A DNA stretch of 14,065 nt. Origin: Planctomycetales bacterium (GTDB lineage: Bacteria > Planctomycetota > Planctomycetia > Pirellulales > Thermoguttaceae). The stretch covers positions 1 through 14,065 of the forward strand of contig SKZG01000211.1 in the NCBI GenBank assembly GCA_007127495.1. Direction: 5' to 3'. Below are positions 5,229 through 11,662 of this stretch, one piece after another; positions within the stretch are counted from its first letter, which is position 1, and every line of letters begins with the position of its first letter. Position numbers and translations under genes: made by a program. The notes under the pieces are model-generated. The model had not been told where the DNA came from and ran no database searches. It saw only the letters and a list, made by a program, of their open reading frames with translations.

Positions 5229-6071
5229 CTATGGAACGATGCCGTTGTGCTGCGTTTGAGCCAGGCGTATGACGAGCAGCTTCTGCGTCGGCTCGCCCTC
5301 CGGTGTGGTGAAGTAGTTGTGGCCGAGGCTGCCGGGACGGTTGGGAAGGCAGGTGAGCACGAGCAGGTCGCCCGGCATGAAGTCAGCGGAAAAGCCCATG
5401 TCGTCGAAAGTATGTCGGGGCCGGCTCGTTTCCATCTGGAGCATACCCTGCCGACCAACCCAACGCTGGCGCGCCTGTTCGTAGTGCAGCTCGGGAACGA
5501 GGCTCAGACGAACGCGGCCGTCGGGTTGGGGAATCGCCGTCAACGCCAGCATACCCTGCGCCTGCCGATAGGTTCGCCCCCGCACTTCGCCCTGCTCCGA
5601 AATGAGGACGGGCAAGGAATCGTACACGGGCGACGCGACGATTTCGTTTCGCCGGCCCGGCCGCGCCTGAAGGTGGCGGCGCATGACCGTGGGCTCGGCT
5701 TCAAGGGAACTCAACTCGTTTTCGACGATCGTATCGCCGCTCGGCGCCGGCTTGTCGGTCAGTTCCAGCAGTTGCGAAAGGGCCACGGGGATTTGCCCGT
5801 AAACCAACCCAACTCGAAATCCGTTCGCCCACAAGCGCCGGCGGGTCTCGGCGGGAAGCCGCTGTTCATCCACTTCGTCCCAAAGCTCGCAGTTGAGCCG
5901 CTCGTCGGCCGGGGGACAGCGCACGAAGAAGATATCGAGCACGACGCTATCGGCTGACATCCGTGCGGGCTGCAGCGGCAGCTCGGCTTTCTGTTCCGGC
6001 AAGCGCGCACAGCCCAACAGGAAGCAAAACACCGTCAACAGCCCAGGGCCACGTGCCAGCATCGATAGCAT
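5229..6071 (-). CDS. Lipoprotein with secretin-like C-terminal segment
   Basis: The 280-residue protein begins with a hydrophobic signal and lipobox (L18-L19-G20-C21). A second ATG at residue 4 is also possible, and neither has a clear ribosome site. The mature part opens with VVLDIFFVRCP, has a helical region with two Trp, and a middle ending in EAEPTVMRRHLQ. The last 100 residues (RVRLSLVPELHYE, then FDDMGFSADFMPGDLLVLTCLPNRPGSLGH, then QKLLVIRLAQTQ) show the order of the C-terminal beta domain of secretins: a hydrophobic strand pair, a pGd-lvl turn, and a final hydrophobic strand like elvifitP. I recall this as a family conserved in Pirellulales. Inference: an envelope protein related to secretin or pilotin modules. 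True secretin function is doubtful because the protein is short and lacks repeated N domains. Confidence 0.72.
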   Translation of the reverse strand: MLSMLARGPGLLTVFCFLLGCARLPEQKAELPLQPARMSADSVVLDIFFVRCPPADERLNCELWDEVDEQRLPAETRRRLWANGFRVGLVYGQIPVALSQLLELTDKPAPSGDTIVENELSSLEAEPTVMRRHLQARPGRRNEIVASPVYDSLPVLISEQGEVRGRTYRQAQGMLALTAIPQPDGRVRLSLVPELHYEQARQRWVGRQGMLQMETSRPRHTFDDMGFSADFMPGDLLVLTCLPNRPGSLGHNYFTTPEGEPTQKLLVIRLAQTQHNGIVP

Positions 6072-6355
6072 CGACCAATCGGGGAAAAGCGAGGAGACCT
6101 TTGGATAGCGCTTACAGGACGAAGTTTCGCATGAAGCGGAAAACTGTCCGGGCCGCTCCGCGAACGGTTACGAAGTTTCGAGCGGCCCGCAACCCATTGC
6201 CGCTCCCGCAAGCGATGACCGGATGCAGAAGGTATCCGCCGGGCACGAGTGCGTCAATGCCGATCGGCCGTGCTCGTTCGTCCGGGTGGTGGGCTTTCAG
6301 GCAGAATCGGGGATCTGAGCTAGCCCCACTCCATGCCGGGCCGGTTGAGCCACGG
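6072..6355. other. 284-bp gene-free spacer with direct repeats
   Basis: No gene is supported. ACGAAGTTTCG occurs twice (6119-6129 and 6170-6180, 51 bp apart). The second copy sits within an 8-bp inverted repeat GGGCCGCT/AGCGGCCC (6150-6157 and 6181-6188). The rest is unstructured to the eye. Confidence 0.5.
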
Positions 6356-7069
6356 CTACCGTGGCGGGGCGATCCATGGCGGAGGGGCGTAACGCGGCGG
6401 CTTGTAGGGCTCGGTAGCGACGACCGGCGGGTTGTACGCCGGCCGGCCGTAGAAGATGCCCGACCGATCGTATCCCGGCCGGTCCAAAGCGGGTTTCTCG
6501 ATGGGCTTGCGCACGTAGTTCGGGCGGTCCAGGTACGTGGGGCGTTCGTACGAAGGCTTGGAAACCGAAGGCGGCACGTAATGGTCGATAAAGTACTTCG
6601 GCTTGTTGTCCAGCGGCGCAACGACCGGCGGCACGTGGTACATCGGCTTCCGCACCGGTTCCTGCGCCCGGCTGGGCTTCACGTACTGTGGCAGGCTGCT
6701 CCCATACCGGGGCCGGTTCCATTGCGGAAGATGTGTGTGCTGGCGGCTGTATGGGAGCCGGGTGCCGGTATCGAACAGCGGGTCCTGGCGCCTCGGGTAG
6801 CCGAAGATGTGGGCCGGCGGCTCGCGCGGCGATGGGCGGTCGGCCGCCTGGGCGGCGAACTCGGCCGGTTTCCGGGTCGCCGGCGGGCTGACTGCCTCCA
6901 GGGGCCGGTTCGTCGTGAACATCCATCCCCCGCCCGCGTACGATGTGGCGCCATGCCGTCCCTCCCCCAGCCCGTGCAACAGCAACACGACCGGGGCAAC
7001 GCAAAGCAACCATCGTACTACCAGGAACCACGCGGTCAGCGGCCTATTCGGTTCGCGTTGTATCAGCAT
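6356..7069 (-). CDS. Membrane-anchored Pro/Tyr-rich protein with [KR]PxY repeats
   Basis: The 237-residue protein has a positively charged start and one hydrophobic segment at about residues 11-35, likely an uncleaved anchor or signal. The rest is low complexity: rich in Pro, Tyr, Arg and Lys, with at least eight [KR]PxY units between about residues 119 and 212, then PPRYAPPPW and a Pro-rich end. No catalytic motif is visible and there is no cysteine outside the membrane segment. It starts 43 bp after fliM stops on the same strand, so cotranscription with fliM is possible, but the ribosome site is weak (GGAT). Inference: an extended, cell-surface or periplasm-spanning protein. The other frames are also open here because of base composition, so the assignment rests on the signal-like N-terminus and the ordered PxY repeats. 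Confidence 0.6.
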   Translation of the reverse strand: MLIQREPNRPLTAWFLVVRWLLCVAPVVLLLHGLGEGRHGATSYAGGGWMFTTNRPLEAVSPPATRKPAEFAAQAADRPSPREPPAHIFGYPRRQDPLFDTGTRLPYSRQHTHLPQWNRPRYGSSLPQYVKPSRAQEPVRKPMYHVPPVVAPLDNKPKYFIDHYVPPSVSKPSYERPTYLDRPNYVRKPIEKPALDRPGYDRSGIFYGRPAYNPPVVATEPYKPPRYAPPPWIAPPR

Positions 7070-7112
7070 TGCATATCCGGCGGGAGATTCGGGATTTCGT
7101 TCCCTCCGACCC

Positions 7113-8165
7113 TTACTCCGCGTTGGGCTCGGTGGGCGTCTCGACGGCCGATTCGATGAGCGCGGCTTTGTGCCCGCGAAACGCGCCGGGGCGGGCGCGG
7201 AACTTGGGGATTCCTTCTACAAAAACGGGCACGGTGCTGTGAACGTCCTTGCTCGTGGTGATGATGTCGCCCACTTGAAGGCTCACCAGGTCGCCCGCGG
7301 TAATATGCGTGCGGGCCAATTGGACCTTCAATTCGACCAGCGAGGTGCCTACCTTCCGGCTGATCTGCTCGATACTCTCCGTGGTGGCCGCCTTGCGTCC
7401 ATACGCCACCCAACTATTCGCTGAGAGCTTTCCACCAATGCGTTCGATCGCGTTGTACGGGACACACAAATTCATCATGCCCCGAATCTCACCGATTGTC
7501 AGCTCGAAGCTGATGAGTACCACCACTTCGTTGGGTGGGACAATTTGAACGAGCTGCGGATTGCTCTCCACGCGCACCACGCTGAGGCGCAGGTCGAGCA
7601 CGTTCTCCCACGCGTGGCGCAGTTCGTCGAGGAACAAGCCGGTAATGCGCGCGACCAGGCGGAGTTCGATTTCCGTGAGCGGCCGGCGGGCGAGGGTGCC
7701 GCCCTCGCGCCCCCCGCCCAACATCCGGTCGATAATCGGGTACAGGATCGAGGGGTTGATGTCGAGAATCAGGTTTCCTTCCAGCGGAGGCGCTTCCAGC
7801 AGATTGAAGCAGGTGGGGTTCTCCAGGCTGAAAACGAACTCGCTGTACGTAAGCTGGTCCACGCTGGTTAGCTTGACTTCAACGATGCTCCGCAGCAGCG
7901 CCGAAAGCGCCGCGCCGAAATTGCGCCCAAACCCTTCGTGAAGCGTTTGCAGCGCCCGCATTTGCTCTTTTCCGACGCGTTCGGGGCGTTTGAAGTCGTA
8001 GGGGGTGATTTTCGCGCGCGGCTTCGGTGGGATAAACGGGGCCGCTCCGCCCCCGCCCTTCGGCGCGGGGCCGCCGGTGGTCGCCGCCGCGCTTTGCTCG
8101 CCCCCCGCCGCCATGGCGCTGAGCAGGCTCTCGACTTCCGTTTGGCTAAGTACGTCGCCGCCCAT
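7113..8165 (-). CDS. fliM: Flagellar motor switch protein FliM
   Basis: FliM is the middle part of the flagellar C-ring (switch complex) at the inner face of the cytoplasmic membrane; it binds CheY-P and sets rotation direction. The 350 residues are normal length. The N-terminal LSQTEVESLL (residues 6-15) is the CheY-binding peptide, separated by a Gly/Ala/Pro linker from the middle domain that starts near ITPYDFKRPERV (53-64). LGGGREGG (149-156) is the conserved Gly-rich loop of that domain, involved in FliG contact and torque. The C-terminal FliN-like (SpoA) domain spans about 265-335. Other flagellar genes such as fliN or fliL do not adjoin it here. The upstream proA gene ends 77 bp away on the same strand, so readthrough is possible. 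The ribosome site is weak. Confidence 0.95.
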   Translation of the reverse strand: MGGDVLSQTEVESLLSAMAAGGEQSAAATTGGPAPKGGGGAAPFIPPKPRAKITPYDFKRPERVGKEQMRALQTLHEGFGRNFGAALSALLRSIVEVKLTSVDQLTYSEFVFSLENPTCFNLLEAPPLEGNLILDINPSILYPIIDRMLGGGREGGTLARRPLTEIELRLVARITGLFLDELRHAWENVLDLRLSVVRVESNPQLVQIVPPNEVVVLISFELTIGEIRGMMNLCVPYNAIERIGGKLSANSWVAYGRKAATTESIEQISRKVGTSLVELKVQLARTHITAGDLVSLQVGDIITTSKDVHSTVPVFVEGIPKFRARPGAFRGHKAALIESAVETPTEPNAE

Positions 8166-8242
8166 CGTTGCTCACGTCGGAAAGAATCGGTTGCTTCTGG
8201 TTTGCCGGATCGCCCGGCCCGGCGCGGGGGCGGCGCCCAAGG

Positions 8243-9517
8243 CTACTCCCGCAACTGCCCCTCGCCGTACACCACGTATTTATAGGTTGTCAGTTCGTTG
8301 ATGCCACACGGGCCTCGGGCGTGGAACTTGTCGGTGGAAATGCCGATCTCGGCGCCCAGACCGAACTCGCCCCCATCGTTGAACCGTGTGCTCGCGTTCA
8401 CCAGAACGGCCGAGCTGTCAATTCGCGTCACAAACTCACGCGCGGCGTGGATGTCGCGGGTGACAATCGCTTCGGTATGTTGGGAACTGTAACGGTTGAT
8501 GTGCTCGACGGCCTCGTCGAGTGAATCGACGACCTTGACCGACAGGATCGGGCCGAGGTACTCGGCCGCGTAGTCGGCGTCGGTGGCCGGCTTGGCGTCG
8601 GGCACGAGGGCTCGGGCACGTTCGTCGCCGCGCAGCTCGACGCCGTTTTTCAGCAGGGCCTCGGCCACGCGCGGCAGAAGCGACTCCGCCACGGCGGAAT
8701 GGACCACGAGCGATTCGGCCGCGTTGCACACGCCCATGCGCTGGCACTTCGCATTGAGCACCAGCCGCTCCGCCCAATCGGGATCCGCCCATTGGTCCAA
8801 ATACACATGGCAATTGCCCGCAAAATGCTTGATCACCGGCATACGCGCCTCTTCACTGACCCGCCGGATGAGCCCTTCGCCGCCGCGGGGAATGGTCACG
8901 GTGATGTATTCGGGCATGCGGAGGAAATGGCCGACGGCCTCGCGGTCGGTGGTGGCGACCAGTTGGACGGCGTGCTCCGGCAGGCCGGCCGCGACGGCGC
9001 AGCGGCCCAGCACGTCGGCCAGTGCCGCATTGCTGTGCATCGCCTCTTTGCCGCCTCGCAGGATGACCGCGTTCCCGGCCTTCACACACAGCGCGGCGGC
9101 ATCGGCCGTCACATTCGGCCGCGACTCGTAAATGAAGAACACCACGCCCAATGGAACGCGCACCTTCTCGACCAGCAGCCCGTTGGGGCGCACCGAGGAG
9201 GAGATGACCTCGCCGATCGGTTCCGGCAACAGGGCCACCTCTTCCAGCGCCGCGGCGATCGATTGGACGCGCTGCGGCGTGAGCCGCAAGCGATCGACCT
9301 GAGCGTCGGTCAGCCCGAAGCCGGGCGCCGCGTCGAGATCCTTCTGATTGGCCGCGGCCAGCCGGCCGGCCTGATCGCGCAGCGCCGCCGCACTGGTTCG
9401 AAGCCACTTCTGTTTCTTTTGGCCGGTAACGCGGGTGAGTTCGGCGGCGGCCCGGGCCGCTTGCCTTGCTACCTGCTCACAGTCATTGCGCAAATCATCC
9501 ATACCGACGGCATCCAT
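8243..9517 (-). CDS. proA: Gamma-glutamyl phosphate reductase (glutamate-5-semialdehyde dehydrogenase)
   Basis: ProA reduces gamma-glutamyl phosphate to glutamate-5-semialdehyde with NADPH, the second step of proline synthesis from glutamate. The protein is 424 residues from the chosen start, close to the usual 415-420. The active-site cysteine is C264 in the [10 protein letters not shown] stretch; [14 protein letters not shown] and [14 protein letters not shown] are the nucleotide-binding Rossmann segments; and the end ([17 protein letters not shown]) is the classic ProA C-terminus. The longest open frame starts at 9610, but a good promoter overlaps that start (9587-9615), so translation must begin further down. 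ATGs at 9517 and 9502 both precede the conserved N-terminal helix, and I prefer 9517 without strong evidence. proB is not adjacent in this window. fliM lies 77 bp downstream. Confidence 0.96.
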   Translation of the reverse strand: MDAVGMDDLRNDCEQVARQAARAAAELTRVTGQKKQKWLRTSAAALRDQAGRLAAANQKDLDAAPGFGLTDAQVDRLRLTPQRVQSIAAALEEVALLPEPIGEVISSSVRPNGLLVEKVRVPLGVVFFIYESRPNVTADAAALCVKAGNAVILRGGKEAMHSNAALADVLGRCAVAAGLPEHAVQLVATTDREAVGHFLRMPEYITVTIPRGGEGLIRRVSEEARMPVIKHFAGNCHVYLDQWADPDWAERLVLNAKCQRMGVCNAAESLVVHSAVAESLLPRVAEALLKNGVELRGDERARALVPDAKPATDADYAAEYLGPILSVKVVDSLDEAVEHINRYSSQHTEAIVTRDIHAAREFVTRIDSSAVLVNASTRFNDGGEFGLGAEIGISTDKFHARGPCGINELTTYKYVVYGEGQLRE

Positions 9518-9586
9518 GGGGAACGCCCACTTCGCACGGGGGGCATGTTGCCCACGTGGCACCACGCTAAAACGCCCCGCCCGGCA

Positions 9587-9615
9587 AGTATCCCTTCTGT
9601 TGCCGGCCAAGTCAA
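9587..9615 (-). promoter_or_regulatory. Sigma70-like promoter of proA
   Basis: On the - strand, TTGACT (9610-9615) and GATACT (9587-9592) are 17 bp apart. The start would fall near 9580, giving a leader of about 60 nt and excluding the upstream in-frame ATG at 9610. Confidence 0.5.
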
Positions 9616-9723
9616 CGGAGATTCTGCCTGACCGAACGGAGTCATGCAGTCACTTGGGGCCAAAATGTTTCACTCAAGAGAGGGGGTATCGCAAGTGGAC
9701 CACGCGCAATTTGCCGTGAAAAT

Positions 9724-9733
9724 GGGACGTCCC
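9724..9733. repeat. GGGACGTCCC palindrome downstream of encapsulin
   Basis: A perfect 10-bp palindrome in the 151-bp spacer between encapsulin and proA, 28 bp after the encapsulin stop codon. It resembles the GGGACTGTCCC element at 5160-5170. No T-tract follows on the - strand, so it is not a standard terminator. Confidence 0.4.
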
Positions 9734-9761
9734 TCAGTCGGGGCCGTCAACGGTGACACGC

Positions 9762-10565
9762 CTACTTGGCCAGTTCGATGGCGGCTTCCGGCCGGAGGAC
9801 GCGGAAGGTGAACGACTCGGTCAGGAACAGCTCGACCTCGTGGCGATCGTGGGTGGCGAAGCCGACGGCCAAGTCCTGGCCCACCGTCAGCTCGAAATCG
9901 CCGCCGGCGGTGGAAAGGAGCACCCCACCTTGTAGTGCCTGGCTGGCGAGAATTTGCCCGCCAAGCATGTCAAGGATGATCCGCCCCGGAGGGAAGCCGC
10001 CCTTGCCGGCCTGGATGAGCCCGGCGTACGCGTCGACTCCGAGAACCAGCGCGTACGGGCCCGGAACTCCGGAAAGGCGAAGTTCCTTCAGCCCTTGCGC
10101 AACGGCTTGCGGGTACATTTCGGGGTTGTCCGGCAGCTTGACGGGTGCGTGAGCGGCCTCCTGCACAATGCCTTGAATGCCACCGGGCCCGAAGCCGGTA
10201 TAGACCGCGGCGTCTTCAAAAAGGGCGACTCGCTGCGCGGCCTCTTCCAGCGGCGCCAAGTCCAAGTCTTTGCAACCTCGAGAAGCGTTGTCCAATTCAA
10301 GCTGCGGGAGCGAGACCGGCACACGAACCTCCACCAAGGGAAGTACGGTGCGAATGCCCCAGGGCACTTTCTCGTCACTGCCGCCCTCTGGGATGTCAAT
10401 GCGCCCTAAATTGACCGCGGCATAATGCCAGCCGTGCGGGCCGGAGAAATCCACAAGAGTCCGTGCGGTAAGCTGCGCCTTCAAGATCGTGGCGGCTGCC
10501 GCATCGACTTCCTCCCACGCTTCGGCTGTGAGAGGGGCAAGGGAACGCTTAAGCAAATCGACCAT
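9762..10565 (-). CDS. enc: Encapsulin shell protein (family 1, HK97 fold)
   Basis: Encapsulin subunits assemble into an icosahedral protein shell in the cytoplasm that encloses cargo enzymes. At 267 residues the protein has the usual family 1 length (about 265). The N-terminal helix LLKRSLAPLTAEAWEEVDA, then ARTLVDFSGPHGW (residues 34-46), is highly typical; it forms part of the inner wall and the cargo-docking cleft. GRIDIPEGGSDEKVPWGIR (residues 54-72) matches the E-loop, and the middle contains the A-domain with the GFGPGGIQGI and YALVLGVDAY segments. The ending ESFTFRVLRPEAAIELAK is the usual C-terminus. AAGGAAG lies 6 nt before the ATG. It is the second gene after EncFtn, the arrangement known for encapsulated ferritin systems such as in Rhodospirillum rubrum. 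Small T=1 shells of 60 subunits are normal for subunits of this length; that is knowledge of the family, not seen here. Confidence 0.96.
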   Translation of the reverse strand: MVDLLKRSLAPLTAEAWEEVDAAAATILKAQLTARTLVDFSGPHGWHYAAVNLGRIDIPEGGSDEKVPWGIRTVLPLVEVRVPVSLPQLELDNASRGCKDLDLAPLEEAAQRVALFEDAAVYTGFGPGGIQGIVQEAAHAPVKLPDNPEMYPQAVAQGLKELRLSGVPGPYALVLGVDAYAGLIQAGKGGFPPGRIILDMLGGQILASQALQGGVLLSTAGGDFELTVGQDLAVGFATHDRHEVELFLTESFTFRVLRPEAAIELAK

Positions 10566-10639
10566 GGGATACTTCCTTTTTAATGAATGGGTCTACTGAA
10601 TTGTGTGCGCGAGGGCACTTAGGGCAAGCACGCAACCAC

Positions 10640-10683
10640 GGCGGCGCAGGCCTTGCGAACGGCTACGGCCCAGCCGCGCCGCC
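10640..10683 (-). promoter_or_regulatory. Hairpin between EncFtn and encapsulin genes
   Basis: GGCGGCGC (10640-10647) and GCGCCGCC (10676-10683) are perfect inverted copies around 28 nt that contain a further GGCT/AGCC pairing. It begins 20 nt after the EncFtn stop codon, has no T-tract, and lies about 75 nt before the encapsulin start. It may act as an RNA-stability or processing element between cargo and shell cistrons. Confidence 0.45.
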
Positions 10684-10703
10684 GAGCGCGCGGAACCCCT
10701 TCG

Positions 10704-11072
10704 TCAACGCACCTGTTTCGAAAACTTCCCGATGCCCATCCCCGCAGCCGGCTTCGTTTCGCCCTCACCGCCGCCGGTCGCCTCTTCTTCCAGGGCATGG
10801 ATCGGACCGGAGGTGAACAGGTACGTGCGCAACTGCTCGTCGAACTTGGGAATCTGTCGCCGCAGCCATTCAAGGCCCATGGCGGCATGTTCGATCTCTT
10901 CGTCGCGGTTGTGCAGCAGGATGGCCTTGAGCTGTTCATCGGCGCATACCTCCGCCCGCTGGTGATACCAAGCCACCGCCTCCAGTTCCTCAACGGTGGA
11001 ACTGAGCGCGCGGTGGATGTCGCGAGCCTCGGCTGACAATTCGGCTGGGGGTTCATGATAGGCAAGTGCCAT
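10704..11072 (-). CDS. encFtn: Encapsulated ferritin-like protein (EncFtn)
   Basis: EncFtn oxidises Fe(II) to Fe(III) at a ferroxidase centre formed between two subunits and delivers iron for mineralisation inside the encapsulin shell; it cannot store iron alone. The 122-residue protein has one helix pair: EELEAVAWYHQR (28-39) and HNRDEEIEHAAMGLEWLRR (54-72), then YLFTSGP. By alignment from memory with the R. rubrum protein, the ferroxidase residues correspond to E29, E59 and H62, with entry-site E28 and E31 and gate W35 all present. After a Gly/Glu linker the C-terminus reads AGMGIGKFSKQVR, the position and GIG core of the cargo-loading peptide that docks on the shell interior. GGGAG lies 11 nt before the ATG, and a promoter is visible at 11150-11177. 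Encapsulin follows 138 bp downstream. Confidence 0.95.
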   Translation of the reverse strand: MALAYHEPPAELSAEARDIHRALSSTVEELEAVAWYHQRAEVCADEQLKAILLHNRDEEIEHAAMGLEWLRRQIPKFDEQLRTYLFTSGPIHALEEEATGGGEGETKPAAGMGIGKFSKQVR

Positions 11073-11149
11073 AATGCGTAAATCTCCCTTTTTCCGGCTG
11101 TTCCGTTTCTCAGTGCGGTTTGTGAAGCACGTTGGGTACGGCGAGCCAT

Positions 11150-11177
11150 TCTATACACACCCCCCGCAGCAGTTCAA
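11150..11177 (-). promoter_or_regulatory. Sigma70-like promoter of the EncFtn-encapsulin operon
   Basis: On the - strand, TTGAAC (11172-11177) and TATAGA (11150-11155) are separated by 16 bp. A start near 11143 gives a leader of about 70 nt. No clear Fur or IscR box was recognised next to it. Confidence 0.55.
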
Positions 11178-11263
11178 GGCCCCCCTTTTGGTACAGTTGG
11201 CAGCCCAAATGAGGCAGAAGATTGATCAGGCTGCTCAGGCTGGGTTCAGGGAATGACGGACTA

Positions 11264-11662
11264 TCAGCAGCACCGCAGCAGCGTATGGTAGACCAACCGT
11301 TTGCATTCGAACCGGAATCGTGAACGGGGGGAGGTGTGGGACGATTCCATATAAATGTCCACACGTTTTCGGTGTTTGCCTCGGCGCCGCTGCCTTCCGC
11401 GCCGCTTGGGCTCGTTTTCCGGCGGATCATCGCGCGAGGAATAGAACCTCATCCAGTCCTCGGTCGGATAGTCGAGAACGGCATCAATGGCTTCGACCAG
11501 ATCGCCGGTGATGGCCGGCTCCTGGTCGTGAGCGTGAGATTGCGGCCGCAAGCGATCGTATCCAAGCTTGATCAGTCGATGGACCTGGAAGATGAAAAGT
11601 GCGTCGTAGTCGTCGGCGTTCGACGACACGCGGCTCGGCTGCTGCGAACGGCGTTCAATCAC
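11264..11662 (-). pseudogene. PD-(D/E)XK nuclease partner of the methyltransferase, apparently truncated
   Basis: The GTG start overlaps the methyltransferase stop by 8 bp, so the two are translationally coupled. Of 132 residues, the first 85 are helical and acidic (DDYDALFIFQVHRLIKLGY; LVEAIDAVLDYPTEDW), followed by a basic cluster (about 86-100) and then RVDIYMESS...FRFECKRL. D102, E119 and K121 fit the catalytic D-Xn-ExK pattern of PD-(D/E)XK nucleases. Such nucleases normally continue for another 80-120 residues of core and C-terminal helices, but here the frame ends 11 residues after the motif in VYHTLLRCC. No other frame downstream offers a convincing continuation. I infer loss of the C-terminal half, by frameshift or deletion, making restriction activity unlikely. 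A genuinely short family remains possible. Confidence 0.55.

Noticed and set aside
5103..5957. 284-codon + strand frame opposite the secretin-like lipoprotein gene
   Set aside because: No recognisable domain or ribosome site; the - strand frame has a lipobox and coherent secondary structure.
5963..7159. 398-codon + strand frame across the Pro/Tyr-rich gene and the end of fliM
   Set aside because: It runs antisense into fliM, is very Arg/Gly rich and shows no domain; typical GC-rich shadow frame.
8699..9631. 310-codon + strand frame opposite proA
   Set aside because: Antisense to a certain enzyme gene; no protein character.
11110..11430. Second frame as a frameshifted continuation of the nuclease
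   Set aside because: Its residues after the overlap show no nuclease-like pattern, and the encapsulin promoter lies inside it; a simple single-base frameshift is not supported.
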